This document shows positions 6,926 to 13,474 of a stretch of DNA of 13,474 bases, in pieces. Below the pieces are notes generated by a model that had not been told where the DNA came from, did no database searches, and saw only the letters and a program-made list of their open reading frames with translations. The stretch is from Fimenecus sp051881395 (GTDB taxonomy: Bacteria > Bacillota > Clostridia > Oscillospirales > Acutalibacteraceae), in assembly GCA_051881395.1 (NCBI GenBank), contig JBJEPU010000080.1, positions 1 through 13,474 of the forward strand. The letters are read 5' to 3'. Numbering within the stretch: the stretch's first letter is position 1; each line of letters begins with the position of its first letter. Both the position numbers and the translations under genes were made by a program.

Positions 6926-8280
6926 TGTTTCTTCCACTCCCCATAGAGTTTTTCTATCACTTCTTCGAGCGCCATACCGCGGCTTGCTTTAAACAAAACC
7001 GCATCGCCCGCTTGAATTTCGGAAAGCAAAGCGTCAAAAAGCGCTGATTTTTCTGTAAAGTGAAAAGTCTTTACAGTTTCCTCTGCCGCCTCGGCAATCC
7101 ATGCGGCATTTTGCCCATAACAGTAAAGTAAATCTTCTTGCTTTTCAGCGGCGTATGTTCCAACGGCACGGTGGGCGGTTTCGGAAAAACTGCCGAGCTC
7201 CAACATATCGCCTAAGACAGCAATTTTTCGTTTCGCATTCGTAGCGCACAGCACATTGAGCGCCGCTTTTTGCGAGTCGGGACTTGCGTTGTAGCAGTCC
7301 TCAATGACGGTAATGCCACCGACTTGCTGTATCCGCTGGCGCATACCCGCAGGGGTAAAATTTTGAAGCCCTGCGGCAATTTTTTTGGGTGCGATTTCGC
7401 ACACAAGCCCTGCCGTAAAGGCGGCAAGCGCATCATAGACATTGTGTTTGCCGACAGTCGGTACACGCACCGCCTGCGTTTTCCCGTCAAAGCAGACGGT
7501 AAAGGCGGTTTCGCCGTTTTCTTCTCGAATGGCTTCTGCGCGCACATCGGCATTTGGATTGTCGATACCGAAATAAATCAACTTATAATCGGGATTTTCA
7601 TATTCCCAAAGTTTATCGTCATCGCCGTTTAAAATCAGCGGTGCGCCGGTTTGCATACCTTGTAAAATCTCGGTTTTCGCCTGCAAAATTCCGTCGCGCG
7701 AGCCCAAAAACTCAATGTGGGAAACACCGATGTTCGTGATAATTGCCGCGTCCGGCTGACAGGCGGCGGTCATCCGTGCGATTTCACCGAAATGGTTCAT
7801 GCCCATTTCAATCACAGCCGCCTCAGTTGTATCGTCAACCCTGAACAGTGTTTTCGGCATACCGATTTCATTGTTCAGGTTGCCCTCGGTTTTTACGGTG
7901 GCAAACTGCGAAGCAAGCACCGCGTAGGTCATTTCTTTGGTGGTGGTTTTGCCGACGCTGCCCGTCAAGCCAACCAACTTTACATTCTTGTGATGATTGC
8001 GGTGCAGTTTTGCAATATCCAAAAGCGCCTGTCGCGTATTTTGGACTTTGATATACGGTACTTTGCACGGCAAATCCCGTTCACTGACGATTGCCGAAAC
8101 GCCGTTTTCCACCGCCGCCGCGCAAAAATCATGCCCGTCAAAGCGTTCGCCTTTGATAGCCACATACAAAGCATTTTGCGGTACTTCACGGCTGTCTATG
8201 GTGACCGCCGTAATTTCTGCGTCCTGCCCGCAAAGCGTACCGCCCGTTATCTGTTCTATTTCCCGAAGCGTCAAGCGCAT
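6922..8280 (-). CDS. murF: UDP-MurNAc-tripeptide:D-Ala-D-Ala ligase MurF
   Basis: MurF is the cytoplasmic ATP-dependent ligase that adds D-Ala-D-Ala to the UDP-MurNAc-tripeptide and completes the pentapeptide precursor. The 452 residues show the Mur ligase plan: an N-terminal substrate domain with SREVPQNALYVAIKGERFDGHDF (given here as positions 30-52), the ATP loop GLTGSVGKTTTK (104-115), TEGNLNNEIGMP (131-142, typical of MurF rather than MurE), EMGMNHFGEI (158-167) and the NIGVSHIEFLGS segment (183-194). Length is normal. The ATG at 8280 has AAAGGG at 8288-8293, seven bases upstream, partly inside the end of murE, and only four bases separate the two genes. It overlaps mraY by four bases at the other end. 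Tight packing suggests co-translation of murE, murF and mraY. Confidence 0.97.
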   Translation of the reverse strand: MRLTLREIEQITGGTLCGQDAEITAVTIDSREVPQNALYVAIKGERFDGHDFCAAAVENGVSAIVSERDLPCKVPYIKVQNTRQALLDIAKLHRNHHKNVKLVGLTGSVGKTTTKEMTYAVLASQFATVKTEGNLNNEIGMPKTLFRVDDTTEAAVIEMGMNHFGEIARMTAACQPDAAIITNIGVSHIEFLGSRDGILQAKTEILQGMQTGAPLILNGDDDKLWEYENPDYKLIYFGIDNPNADVRAEAIREENGETAFTVCFDGKTQAVRVPTVGKHNVYDALAAFTAGLVCEIAPKKIAAGLQNFTPAGMRQRIQQVGGITVIEDCYNASPDSQKAALNVLCATNAKRKIAVLGDMLELGSFSETAHRAVGTYAAEKQEDLLYCYGQNAAWIAEAAEETVKTFHFTEKSALFDALLSEIQAGDAVLFKASRGMALEEVIEKLYGEWKKQ

Positions 8281-8284
8281 AAGT

Positions 8285-9715
8285 TTACCCTTTCAAGATT
8301 TGCGCGACAACCTCGCGCTCGTCATAATGAATTTTGCCCGTATTTAAGATTTGGTAGGTTTCGTGGCCTTTGCCCGCAAGCAAAACCACATCGCCCGCCT
8401 TTGCAATAGAAAGTGCATACCGAATGGCTTCGGTGCGGTCGGTAATCGCTTTGATTTTCGCTTTACAACCTTCCATCCCCGCCAAAACGTCCTGCACAAT
8501 CGCGTCGGGATTTTCACTGCGCGGATTGTCAGAGGTCACCACGGCAACATCTGCCAAATCCCCGACGATTTTGCCCATTTTCGGGCGTTTGGTGCGGTCA
8601 CGGTCGCCGCCGCAGCCGAACACGGTAATAATACGCTTTTCGCTGACCTCGCGCAACGAAGAAATGACATTTTCGAGCCCGTCGGGTGAATGAGCATAAT
8701 CAATCAAAACCGTATAATCGGTATCGGTCGGTACGACCTCTACTCGCCCCGGCACGCCGTGTGACTGTGCCAAAAGCGTGCACACCTGCTCGAACGGCAA
8801 GCCCGCTTCTATGGCGCAAATTGCCGCGCCCATAGAGTTATACACTGTGAAATGCCCCGGTATTTTCAACTGCACACGGCCGATGTCTCCCCTGCCCAAA
8901 AGTTCATACTGCACACCGTTTGCCGTGCAAATCACATTTTTGGCAGTATAATCGGCATCATCTTGCTTGACAGCGAAGGTCACGGTTTTTATAGGCAACC
9001 CTTCGGTCATTTGAGAGGCACTCGCATCGTCAATATTCAAAACGGCAACATCGGCTTTTTGAAACAACAGTTTTTTCGCCTGTAAATAGTGTTCAAAATC
9101 GCCGTGATAGTCCAAATGGTCCTGCGTTAAATTGGTAAACAGCGCAATTTTAAAGTGACAGCCGTCCACGCGGTGCTGTGCGAGCGCTTGGGAGGAAACC
9201 TCCATCACGCAATGCGTGCAGCCGCTGTCAACCATTTCACGGAACAGTTTTTGCAAATCCTTGCAGTCGGGCGTGGTGAGCGACGCGGAATAGGATTTTT
9301 CGCCCACGCGGTTTTCCACCGTGCCGACAAGTCCCGCTGAAATGCCCGCTTTCGTAAGCACCCCGTGCAAAAGCATTGTGGTGGTGGTTTTGCCGTTGGT
9401 GCCCGTTACGCCAATCAGCGTCAGGCGCTCGGCAGGATACCCGTAAAATGCCGCGCACAGCAGTGCATAGGCACTGCGGGTATTTTCGACCAAAACCTGA
9501 TTTTTCGCGCCCGTATCGCGCTCGGCGACAATCAGCACAGCGCCGTTCTTTTCCGCATCACAGGCGACGGTATGCCCATCAAAGCGCGCGCCGCGAATAC
9601 AAACGAACACACAGCCCGTTGTCACCGCATTGGATTTATCGGTGATGTCGGTAATCTCTGCATCAGTATAAGCACCGCGTGTTGGTACTTTTTGTAACAA
9701 CTCTGAAATCTTCAA
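8285..9715 (-). CDS. murE: UDP-MurNAc-tripeptide synthetase MurE, meso-diaminopimelate type
   Basis: MurE is the cytoplasmic ligase that adds the third residue of the stem peptide to UDP-MurNAc-L-Ala-D-Glu. The 476 residues show the ATP loop GVTGTNGKTTTT (102-113), NLTQDHLDYHG (195-205), the AKKLLF segment (213-218) that holds the Lys normally carbamylated in this family, DYAHSPDGLEN (339-349) and GKGHE (448-452). The substrate motif DNPRSENP (396-403) is the DNPR form seen in enzymes that add meso-diaminopimelate; lysine-adding enzymes usually differ here. The cell wall is therefore inferred to be the meso-diaminopimelate type. I chose the TTG at 9715, with AGGAGG at 9723-9728 seven bases upstream; a longer frame back to 9778 would overlap the PBP gene and starts without a site. 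The gene follows the PBP by 46 bases. Confidence 0.97.
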   Translation of the reverse strand: MKISELLQKVPTRGAYTDAEITDITDKSNAVTTGCVFVCIRGARFDGHTVACDAEKNGAVLIVAERDTGAKNQVLVENTRSAYALLCAAFYGYPAERLTLIGVTGTNGKTTTTMLLHGVLTKAGISAGLVGTVENRVGEKSYSASLTTPDCKDLQKLFREMVDSGCTHCVMEVSSQALAQHRVDGCHFKIALFTNLTQDHLDYHGDFEHYLQAKKLLFQKADVAVLNIDDASASQMTEGLPIKTVTFAVKQDDADYTAKNVICTANGVQYELLGRGDIGRVQLKIPGHFTVYNSMGAAICAIEAGLPFEQVCTLLAQSHGVPGRVEVVPTDTDYTVLIDYAHSPDGLENVISSLREVSEKRIITVFGCGGDRDRTKRPKMGKIVGDLADVAVVTSDNPRSENPDAIVQDVLAGMEGCKAKIKAITDRTEAIRYALSIAKAGDVVLLAGKGHETYQILNTGKIHYDEREVVAQILKG

Positions 9716-9722
9716 TTTTCTT

Positions 9723-9728
9723 CCTCCT
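9723..9728 (-). promoter_or_regulatory. Ribosome binding site fixing the murE TTG start
   Basis: The minus strand reads AGGAGG, seven bases before the TTG at 9715. The product then begins MKISELL, as expected for a MurE N-terminus. Confidence 0.85.
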
Positions 9729-9761
9729 GACAGTGCTTCACTTCTCACACCCCAAAGACGG

Positions 9762-11978
9762 TTAGCCGTCTTCCACATTCACATTGGATTTGAAATACAC
9801 CGTAATTACGCTGCCCTTTTCCGCTTCGCTGCCCTCTTGCAGGCTTTGCTTGTAAGAAAGCACCTCGCCGGAGTTGGCGTTGCCGGAAATACGGATATTG
9901 AAGCCCGCATTCACCGCCGTGCGGTTCGCTTCGGAAACGGACATATTGCAAAGGTTCGGGACAACCGCCGTTTCCTTCGGCGCACCCTCCTCGGTGTAGA
10001 CAACAATCACGCCGCCCGTGCGCATCTGCTGACCTGCGGCAGGCGTTTGGGCAATGACCTTTTCGCCGCTGCCGACCACCCGCAAGGTGAACTTTGCGGC
10101 AGTGTTCTTCGCTTCGTTCACCGTCAAATTGATAAGCGACGGGGCGACAGAAGAAATGTTACCGATTTCCTTGTCCTCATATTGTGGTTCGACATTGAGA
10201 TAGGTCAAAATCTTTTCGAGCAGTTCACCCGCAATGGGGGCGGCGACTGCACCGCCGCCGTGCGCGCCGACCGGCTCGTCAATGGCAATCAAAATGGAAA
10301 TCTGCGGATTGTCAGCGGGGGCAAACCCGGCGAAAGAGGCGATGTACGCGCCCTCAATGCCGATTTTTTCACTCGTACCCGTTTTGCCCGCGACATGGTA
10401 GCCCGCCACATAGGCATTTTTACCGGTTCCGATAGAAACCACGCTTTCCATCATACCCGCAACGGTGGAGGCTGTTTTTTCGGAAACGACCTGCCGTTTT
10501 ACGGTCGGTTCGGTTTTCTCAACCACATTGCCGTCACTGTCGAGCATGGAGTCCACCACATAGGGCTGCATCAATTTGCCGCCGTTGGCGATGGTATTGA
10601 CCGCGGTAATCATTTGAATGGGGCTGACTTGGAAGGTCTGCCCGAAAGAACTCGAGGACAGTTCCGAAATGCCCATACTTTCCAGCGCGTGGTAGGTTTT
10701 GCCCGCGACGGGATTCGCCTCGGCAGGCAGGTCAATGCCCGTTTTTTCGGTAAAACCGAACGCTTCAAAGTATTTAAAGAAATTTTCCTTACCGAGTTTT
10801 TGCCCGATGGTGATGAAAAACGGGTTGCAGGAGTTCATTAAGCCCTCGGTCAGCGTTTCGTGCCCATGGCCGCCCGCTTTCCAGCATTTTTGATAATGAT
10901 TGGCAACCTGGATACCGCCCGTGCAGGTATAGGTGGTGTTTAAGTCCACCACGCCCTCTTCCAGTGCCGCGGCGGCAACCACGGTTTTAAAAACAGAGCC
11001 CGGCTCGTAGGTATCGCTGATGGTACGGTTACGCCATTGCGCATACAGCGCATTGCTTGTTTCTTGTGATTTTTCGGCGGTGTCTTCAATCGCGGCAATC
11101 CGCTCTGCCACCGTTTGATTGGAAATGGTGCGCGGATTGTTCAAGTCGAAATCCGGCTTACTCGTCATACCGAGAATTGCGCCCGTATCCACATCCATCA
11201 CAATGCCGTAGGCGTATTTTGCGCCCGTATCGACCATAGCCTGGCTTAAACTCTGCTCCAAATAATATTGGATAACCTCGTCAATCGTCAGCACAAGGCT
11301 TGCGCCGGGCTTAGCATCATAGGTGGTTTCATAGGCGCTCGACATCGAGCCCTGCCGCGCGTTTTTGGCGGTAATGACGCGGCCCGAAACGCCGGTTAAG
11401 GTATCGTTATACTGCATTTCCACGCCGCCCACGCCGTTGTCGTCGCTGTCCGTAAAGCCGATGATGGTGGACGCAAACGAGGAATACGGATAATAGCGTT
11501 TGGTGTCAGGGTCAATGCCGACCACCGTGGAAAGCTTTTTGTCTTTATGCTCGGTCAAATAGGCTTTGAGTTCGTCTTTTTTGTCGGTCTCTACCTCGCC
11601 TGCGATTTTCTGATAGCCGGTTTCGGTTTTGGAAAGCTTATTGCGCACGCTTTCTTCATCGGCGCCCAAAATATCGCAAAGCCCCGAAACCACAAGCTCC
11701 AACTGCGCGTCGTCTGTCACCTTGGACGGATTGACATACACAAGCCATGCCGACGCGCTTTTGGCAAGCACTTTCATATTCGAGTCATATATCGTGCCGC
11801 GCTGTGCGGAAATTTCCGTATCGGAAAGTTGGTTGCGCTCCGCCTTTAAGCGGTATTCCTCGCCGTGCACAATCGACGCCGAAAACAGCGCGCCGATGCC
11901 GTATAAAAACGCAACGGAAAGCAACGAGAGCGCCAAAACGGCACGCTTCGCCATTTGCTTTGAGGGGCGTTTTTGCAC
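9762..11978 (-). CDS. ftsI: Class B penicillin-binding protein with two PASTA domains (FtsI/PbpB/SpoVD family)
   Basis: This is a membrane-anchored DD-transpeptidase that cross-links septal peptidoglycan and probably pairs with the FtsW encoded downstream. With the GTG start at 11978 it has 738 residues: a basic cytoplasmic tip, one membrane segment (about 13-35), the class B dimerisation domain beginning at RGTIYD (60-65), and the transpeptidase domain with active-site SVFK (Ser328, Lys331), SCN (383-385) and KTGT (532-535). Two PASTA domains follow (about 610-666 and 670-730). Two PASTA repeats resemble Bacillus PBP2B, while SpoVD has one, so the division or sporulation role cannot be settled here. 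The start is the least certain of the window: AAAGGA (11991-11996) is followed by GTG at 11987 and GTG at 11978, and the second has the better spacing. The frame stays open to a GTG at 12032 that has no binding site. Confidence 0.95.
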   Translation of the reverse strand: MQKRPSKQMAKRAVLALSLLSVAFLYGIGALFSASIVHGEEYRLKAERNQLSDTEISAQRGTIYDSNMKVLAKSASAWLVYVNPSKVTDDAQLELVVSGLCDILGADEESVRNKLSKTETGYQKIAGEVETDKKDELKAYLTEHKDKKLSTVVGIDPDTKRYYPYSSFASTIIGFTDSDDNGVGGVEMQYNDTLTGVSGRVITAKNARQGSMSSAYETTYDAKPGASLVLTIDEVIQYYLEQSLSQAMVDTGAKYAYGIVMDVDTGAILGMTSKPDFDLNNPRTISNQTVAERIAAIEDTAEKSQETSNALYAQWRNRTISDTYEPGSVFKTVVAAAALEEGVVDLNTTYTCTGGIQVANHYQKCWKAGGHGHETLTEGLMNSCNPFFITIGQKLGKENFFKYFEAFGFTEKTGIDLPAEANPVAGKTYHALESMGISELSSSSFGQTFQVSPIQMITAVNTIANGGKLMQPYVVDSMLDSDGNVVEKTEPTVKRQVVSEKTASTVAGMMESVVSIGTGKNAYVAGYHVAGKTGTSEKIGIEGAYIASFAGFAPADNPQISILIAIDEPVGAHGGGAVAAPIAGELLEKILTYLNVEPQYEDKEIGNISSVAPSLINLTVNEAKNTAAKFTLRVVGSGEKVIAQTPAAGQQMRTGGVIVVYTEEGAPKETAVVPNLCNMSVSEANRTAVNAGFNIRISGNANSGEVLSYKQSLQEGSEAEKGSVITVYFKSNVNVEDG

Positions 11979-11982
11979 GGTA

Positions 11983-11996
11983 ATCACCAATCCTTT
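11983..11996 (-). promoter_or_regulatory. Split ribosome binding site of the PASTA PBP gene
   Basis: The minus strand has AAAGGA (11996-11991) and, two bases on, GGTGAT (11988-11983). Both parts match segments of the anti-Shine-Dalgarno complement. GGTGAT is four bases before GTG at 11978, while GTG at 11987 is only three bases after AAAGGA, so 11978 is preferred. Confidence 0.5.
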
Positions 11997-12035
11997 CGAC
12001 AAAAATTTCCAAAAAAACGCGTCTGTAAACACATC

Positions 12036-12069
12036 AACGAGAGTTAAGGTGTACGCCTTAACCCTCGTT
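12036..12069 (-). repeat. Long hairpin between ftsL and the PASTA PBP gene
   Basis: On the minus strand the arm AACGAGGGTTAAGG (12069-12056) pairs with CCTTAACTCTCGTT (12049-12036) over 14 pairs, one of them a G-U wobble, around a six-base loop. The nearest T run in the transcript direction starts some 15 bases after the hairpin, so a standard rho-independent terminator is doubtful; the plus-strand direction has only weakly T-rich sequence after it. It may attenuate, protect or mark a processing site in the cluster transcript; this is inferred. Confidence 0.7.
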
Positions 12070-12080
12070 CTATACCTATT

Positions 12081-12638
12081 TTATTCGCCTTTAAGATATT
12101 CCGACAGTTTTTGAAGCGGACCTTCTGTCGACAGGCTTTTTACCGATTTGTTACCGGATACCGTCACCGTATCCGCTCCGGACAAATCAATGTATTCTAT
12201 TTGATACCCCTCGACCTTGGTCATACCCAACTCATCTCTTGCATAACTTTCAACCTTTTCGAGGGAAATCATGGAATCGAGTTGCATATTCAGGCGTACA
12301 TTTTCGCCCTGCTCCACTTTCAGCTGTGCGTTCGCGGCATCAATCTCGCGTTGAAGCTCATCGGCGCGCAAGCGGCTGTATAGAAGCGCGGCAAACATGG
12401 AAAGCAGACAAAGCGCAATCACCAAAATCTTGGCGGTTTGCAGTGCGCCGACGCGCATTTCCCGTTTGGCTTCGGCAACCGTTTTTTTCTTACGCCGCAC
12501 CAATTCCATTTGCGGCCTCGTTTGTTTCTCAAACGGCGGCAACGGTGCAAGCTTTTGCGCGGCGTTTTGATTGTACGCCGAGGCTCGCGGCTCAAAGCGC
12601 GCAAAATCCGCGTCGCTGTACTTTTGGTAATTCGCCAT
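12081..12638 (-). CDS. ftsL: FtsL-like septal protein
   Basis: FtsL is a small bitopic membrane protein that joins DivIB and DivIC and activates the FtsW-PBP pair. The 185 residues have a hydrophilic cytoplasmic part (1-66, basic near the membrane), one membrane segment (about 68-88), an extracellular coiled-coil stretch with spaced Leu, Ile and Val (about 88-125) and the FtsL/DivIC-type motif SLEKVESYARDELGMTKVEG (125-144). A polar tail follows. It is longer than the 117-residue Bacillus protein at both ends. Position between rsmH and the PBP gene is the classic ftsL place, which supports the name more than the weakly conserved sequence does. The ATG at 12638 has a GGAAGG-type site about 8 bases upstream. 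It starts 38 bases after rsmH. Confidence 0.85.
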   Translation of the reverse strand: MANYQKYSDADFARFEPRASAYNQNAAQKLAPLPPFEKQTRPQMELVRRKKKTVAEAKREMRVGALQTAKILVIALCLLSMFAALLYSRLRADELQREIDAANAQLKVEQGENVRLNMQLDSMISLEKVESYARDELGMTKVEGYQIEYIDLSGADTVTVSGNKSVKSLSTEGPLQKLSEYLKGE

Positions 12639-12676
12639 AATCCTTTCCTTCCTTTATTTTCACACCGAAATTCGTG

Positions 12677-13474
12677 TCAATCTTTTAATTTTTGAATACT
12701 GCGCAACCTTGCGGAATGTGCGCGGTAGTTTTCCGAAAGCTCCTGTTCGCTCGGGGCAAGCCCTTTTAATAAGATCTTGCCGCGCGGCTGTTTGCCGCAA
12801 ACGCAAACAGGGAAATCCTTGGGGCAGGTGCACCCTTGCGCAAACTCCCGAAACCGAAGCTTAACCATTCTATCCTCTAACGAATGGAATGTAATCACCG
12901 ACAAAACGCCGCCGACCTTTAAGGCGGCAAACATATCGTTGAGCGCCGTGTCGAGTTGTGCCAGCTCGCCGTTGACTTCAATGCGGATTGCCTGAAAGGT
13001 GCGCCGCGCGGGATGCGCTTCACGCATGGCCTTTTGCGGCATGGACTGTTTGATAACCGCAATCAAGTCAAAGGTGGTGGCAATCGGTTTTTCTGCGCGG
13101 GATTTTACAATGTTGCGGGCGATGCTTTTGGCGAATTTTTCTTCCCCGTAGGTGAACAAAATCCGCGCAAGTTCCGCTTCGCTGTATGTATTGACCACAT
13201 CATATGCCGACAACCCCGTTTTGCTCATCCGCATATCCAAGGGAGCATCTTTGTGGAACGAAAAACCGCGTTCGGCGGTATCCAGCTGGTGAGAACTGAC
13301 CCCGAGGTCGGCAAGGATACCGTCCGCGCGCGTTTCGCCCAAAATGGCGCCGATATGGTTAAAGGTATCGTGCACAATACGCGCCTGCGGATACTTCCCC
13401 AAACGCGCTTGTAAAATTTCGATTGCCTCTGGGTCACGGTCAATGGCAATGAGCGTGCCTTTTTCGGAAAGGCG
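12677..13474 (-). CDS. rsmH: 16S rRNA (cytosine(1402)-N(4))-methyltransferase RsmH, N-terminus cut off by window edge
   Basis: RsmH (MraW) uses S-adenosylmethionine to methylate N4 of C1402 in the decoding centre of 16S rRNA. The frame is open to the window edge, so the first visible residues are RLSEKGTLIAIDRDPEAIEI; 265 residues are present and about 45-50, including the first glycine-rich cofactor loop, are missing. Visible motifs are AIDRDPEA (cofactor-binding acidic residue), ADLGVSSHQLD, APLDMRMS, HPARRTFQAIRIEVN, VITFHSLEDR, and a cysteine cluster CTCPKDFPVCVC near the end. A TTG at 13402 could be taken for a start but is internal, since homology continues upstream of it. The gene commonly heads the dcw cluster after mraZ, which would lie outside this window. 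Confidence 0.97.
   Translation of the reverse strand, partial: RLSEKGTLIAIDRDPEAIEILQARLGKYPQARIVHDTFNHIGAILGETRADGILADLGVSSHQLDTAERGFSFHKDAPLDMRMSKTGLSAYDVVNTYSEAELARILFTYGEEKFAKSIARNIVKSRAEKPIATTFDLIAVIKQSMPQKAMREAHPARRTFQAIRIEVNGELAQLDTALNDMFAALKVGGVLSVITFHSLEDRMVKLRFREFAQGCTCPKDFPVCVCGKQPRGKILLKGLAPSEQELSENYRAHSARLRSIQKLKD

Noticed and set aside
7717..8409. Plus-strand open frame of 230 codons opposite murE and murF
   Set aside because: It is an antisense shadow of two certain genes without a domain or a ribosome binding site.
9716..9778. MurE starting upstream at 9778
   Set aside because: The extra residues do not resemble MurE, would overlap the PBP stop, and lie upstream of the AGGAGG that clearly serves the TTG at 9715.
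9837..10841. Plus-strand open frame of 334 codons opposite the PASTA PBP gene
   Set aside because: It lies wholly antisense to a certain gene, has no recognisable domain, is rich in Arg/His/Gly as expected from an antisense frame in GC-rich DNA, and shows no convincing binding site.
12036..12080. Rho-independent terminator after ftsL
   Set aside because: The hairpin is strong but no T run follows it directly on the minus strand, and the genes on both sides belong to one functional cluster.
12677..13402. RsmH starting at the TTG at 13402
   Set aside because: Conserved sequence (GTLIAIDRDPEAIEI) continues in frame upstream to the window edge, so this TTG is internal and the gene is truncated by the window.
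1..13474. A previously undescribed system, mobile element, tRNA or CRISPR array
   Set aside because: Every stretch is accounted for by known division and cell wall genes or short gaps. I saw no tandem repeats, transposase, integrase or tRNA-like sequence.

Overview
The window is one compact stretch of a division and cell wall (dcw) cluster from a Gram-positive bacterium, very probably a member of class Clostridia. All eleven genes lie on the minus strand, so transcription runs from high to low coordinates. The evidence for the group is SpoVE-like FtsW, a two-PASTA penicillin-binding protein, a DivIB-type FtsQ with a long basic tail, AAAGGAGG-type ribosome binding sites, frequent TTG/GTG starts, moderately high GC, and a MurE with the DNPR signature of meso-diaminopimelate addition. 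The exact genus cannot be read from the sequence.

Layout in transcription order: rsmH (12677-13474, 5' end outside the window), ftsL-like (12081-12638), PASTA penicillin-binding transpeptidase (9762-11978), murE (8285-9715), murF (6922-8280), mraY (5894-6925), ftsW/spoVE (4592-5857), murG (3437-4567), murA (1986-3359), divIB/ftsQ (1112-2101) and ftsZ (1-930, 3' end outside the window). Gaps are short or negative. The only clear space is the 181-base divIB-ftsZ gap, which carries a good sigma-A type promoter for ftsZ. No stretch above 300 bases lacks a gene.

Together the genes cover most steps from UDP-MurNAc synthesis to septal cross-linking. MurA commits UDP-GlcNAc to the pathway, MurE and MurF build the stem peptide, MraY and MurG make lipid I and II, FtsW polymerises, the PASTA PBP cross-links, FtsL and DivIB hold the septal complex, and FtsZ forms the ring. 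RsmH, a 16S rRNA methyltransferase, is the usual passenger at the head of such clusters.

I see no mobile element, RNA gene, CRISPR array or unknown system. The points worth a second look are local: no murD between mraY and ftsW and no ftsA before ftsZ, a 116-base out-of-frame overlap of murA and divIB, a Glu at the FtsW position that is normally the catalytic Asp, two hairpins in front of non-ATG starts, and the ftsZ promoter.
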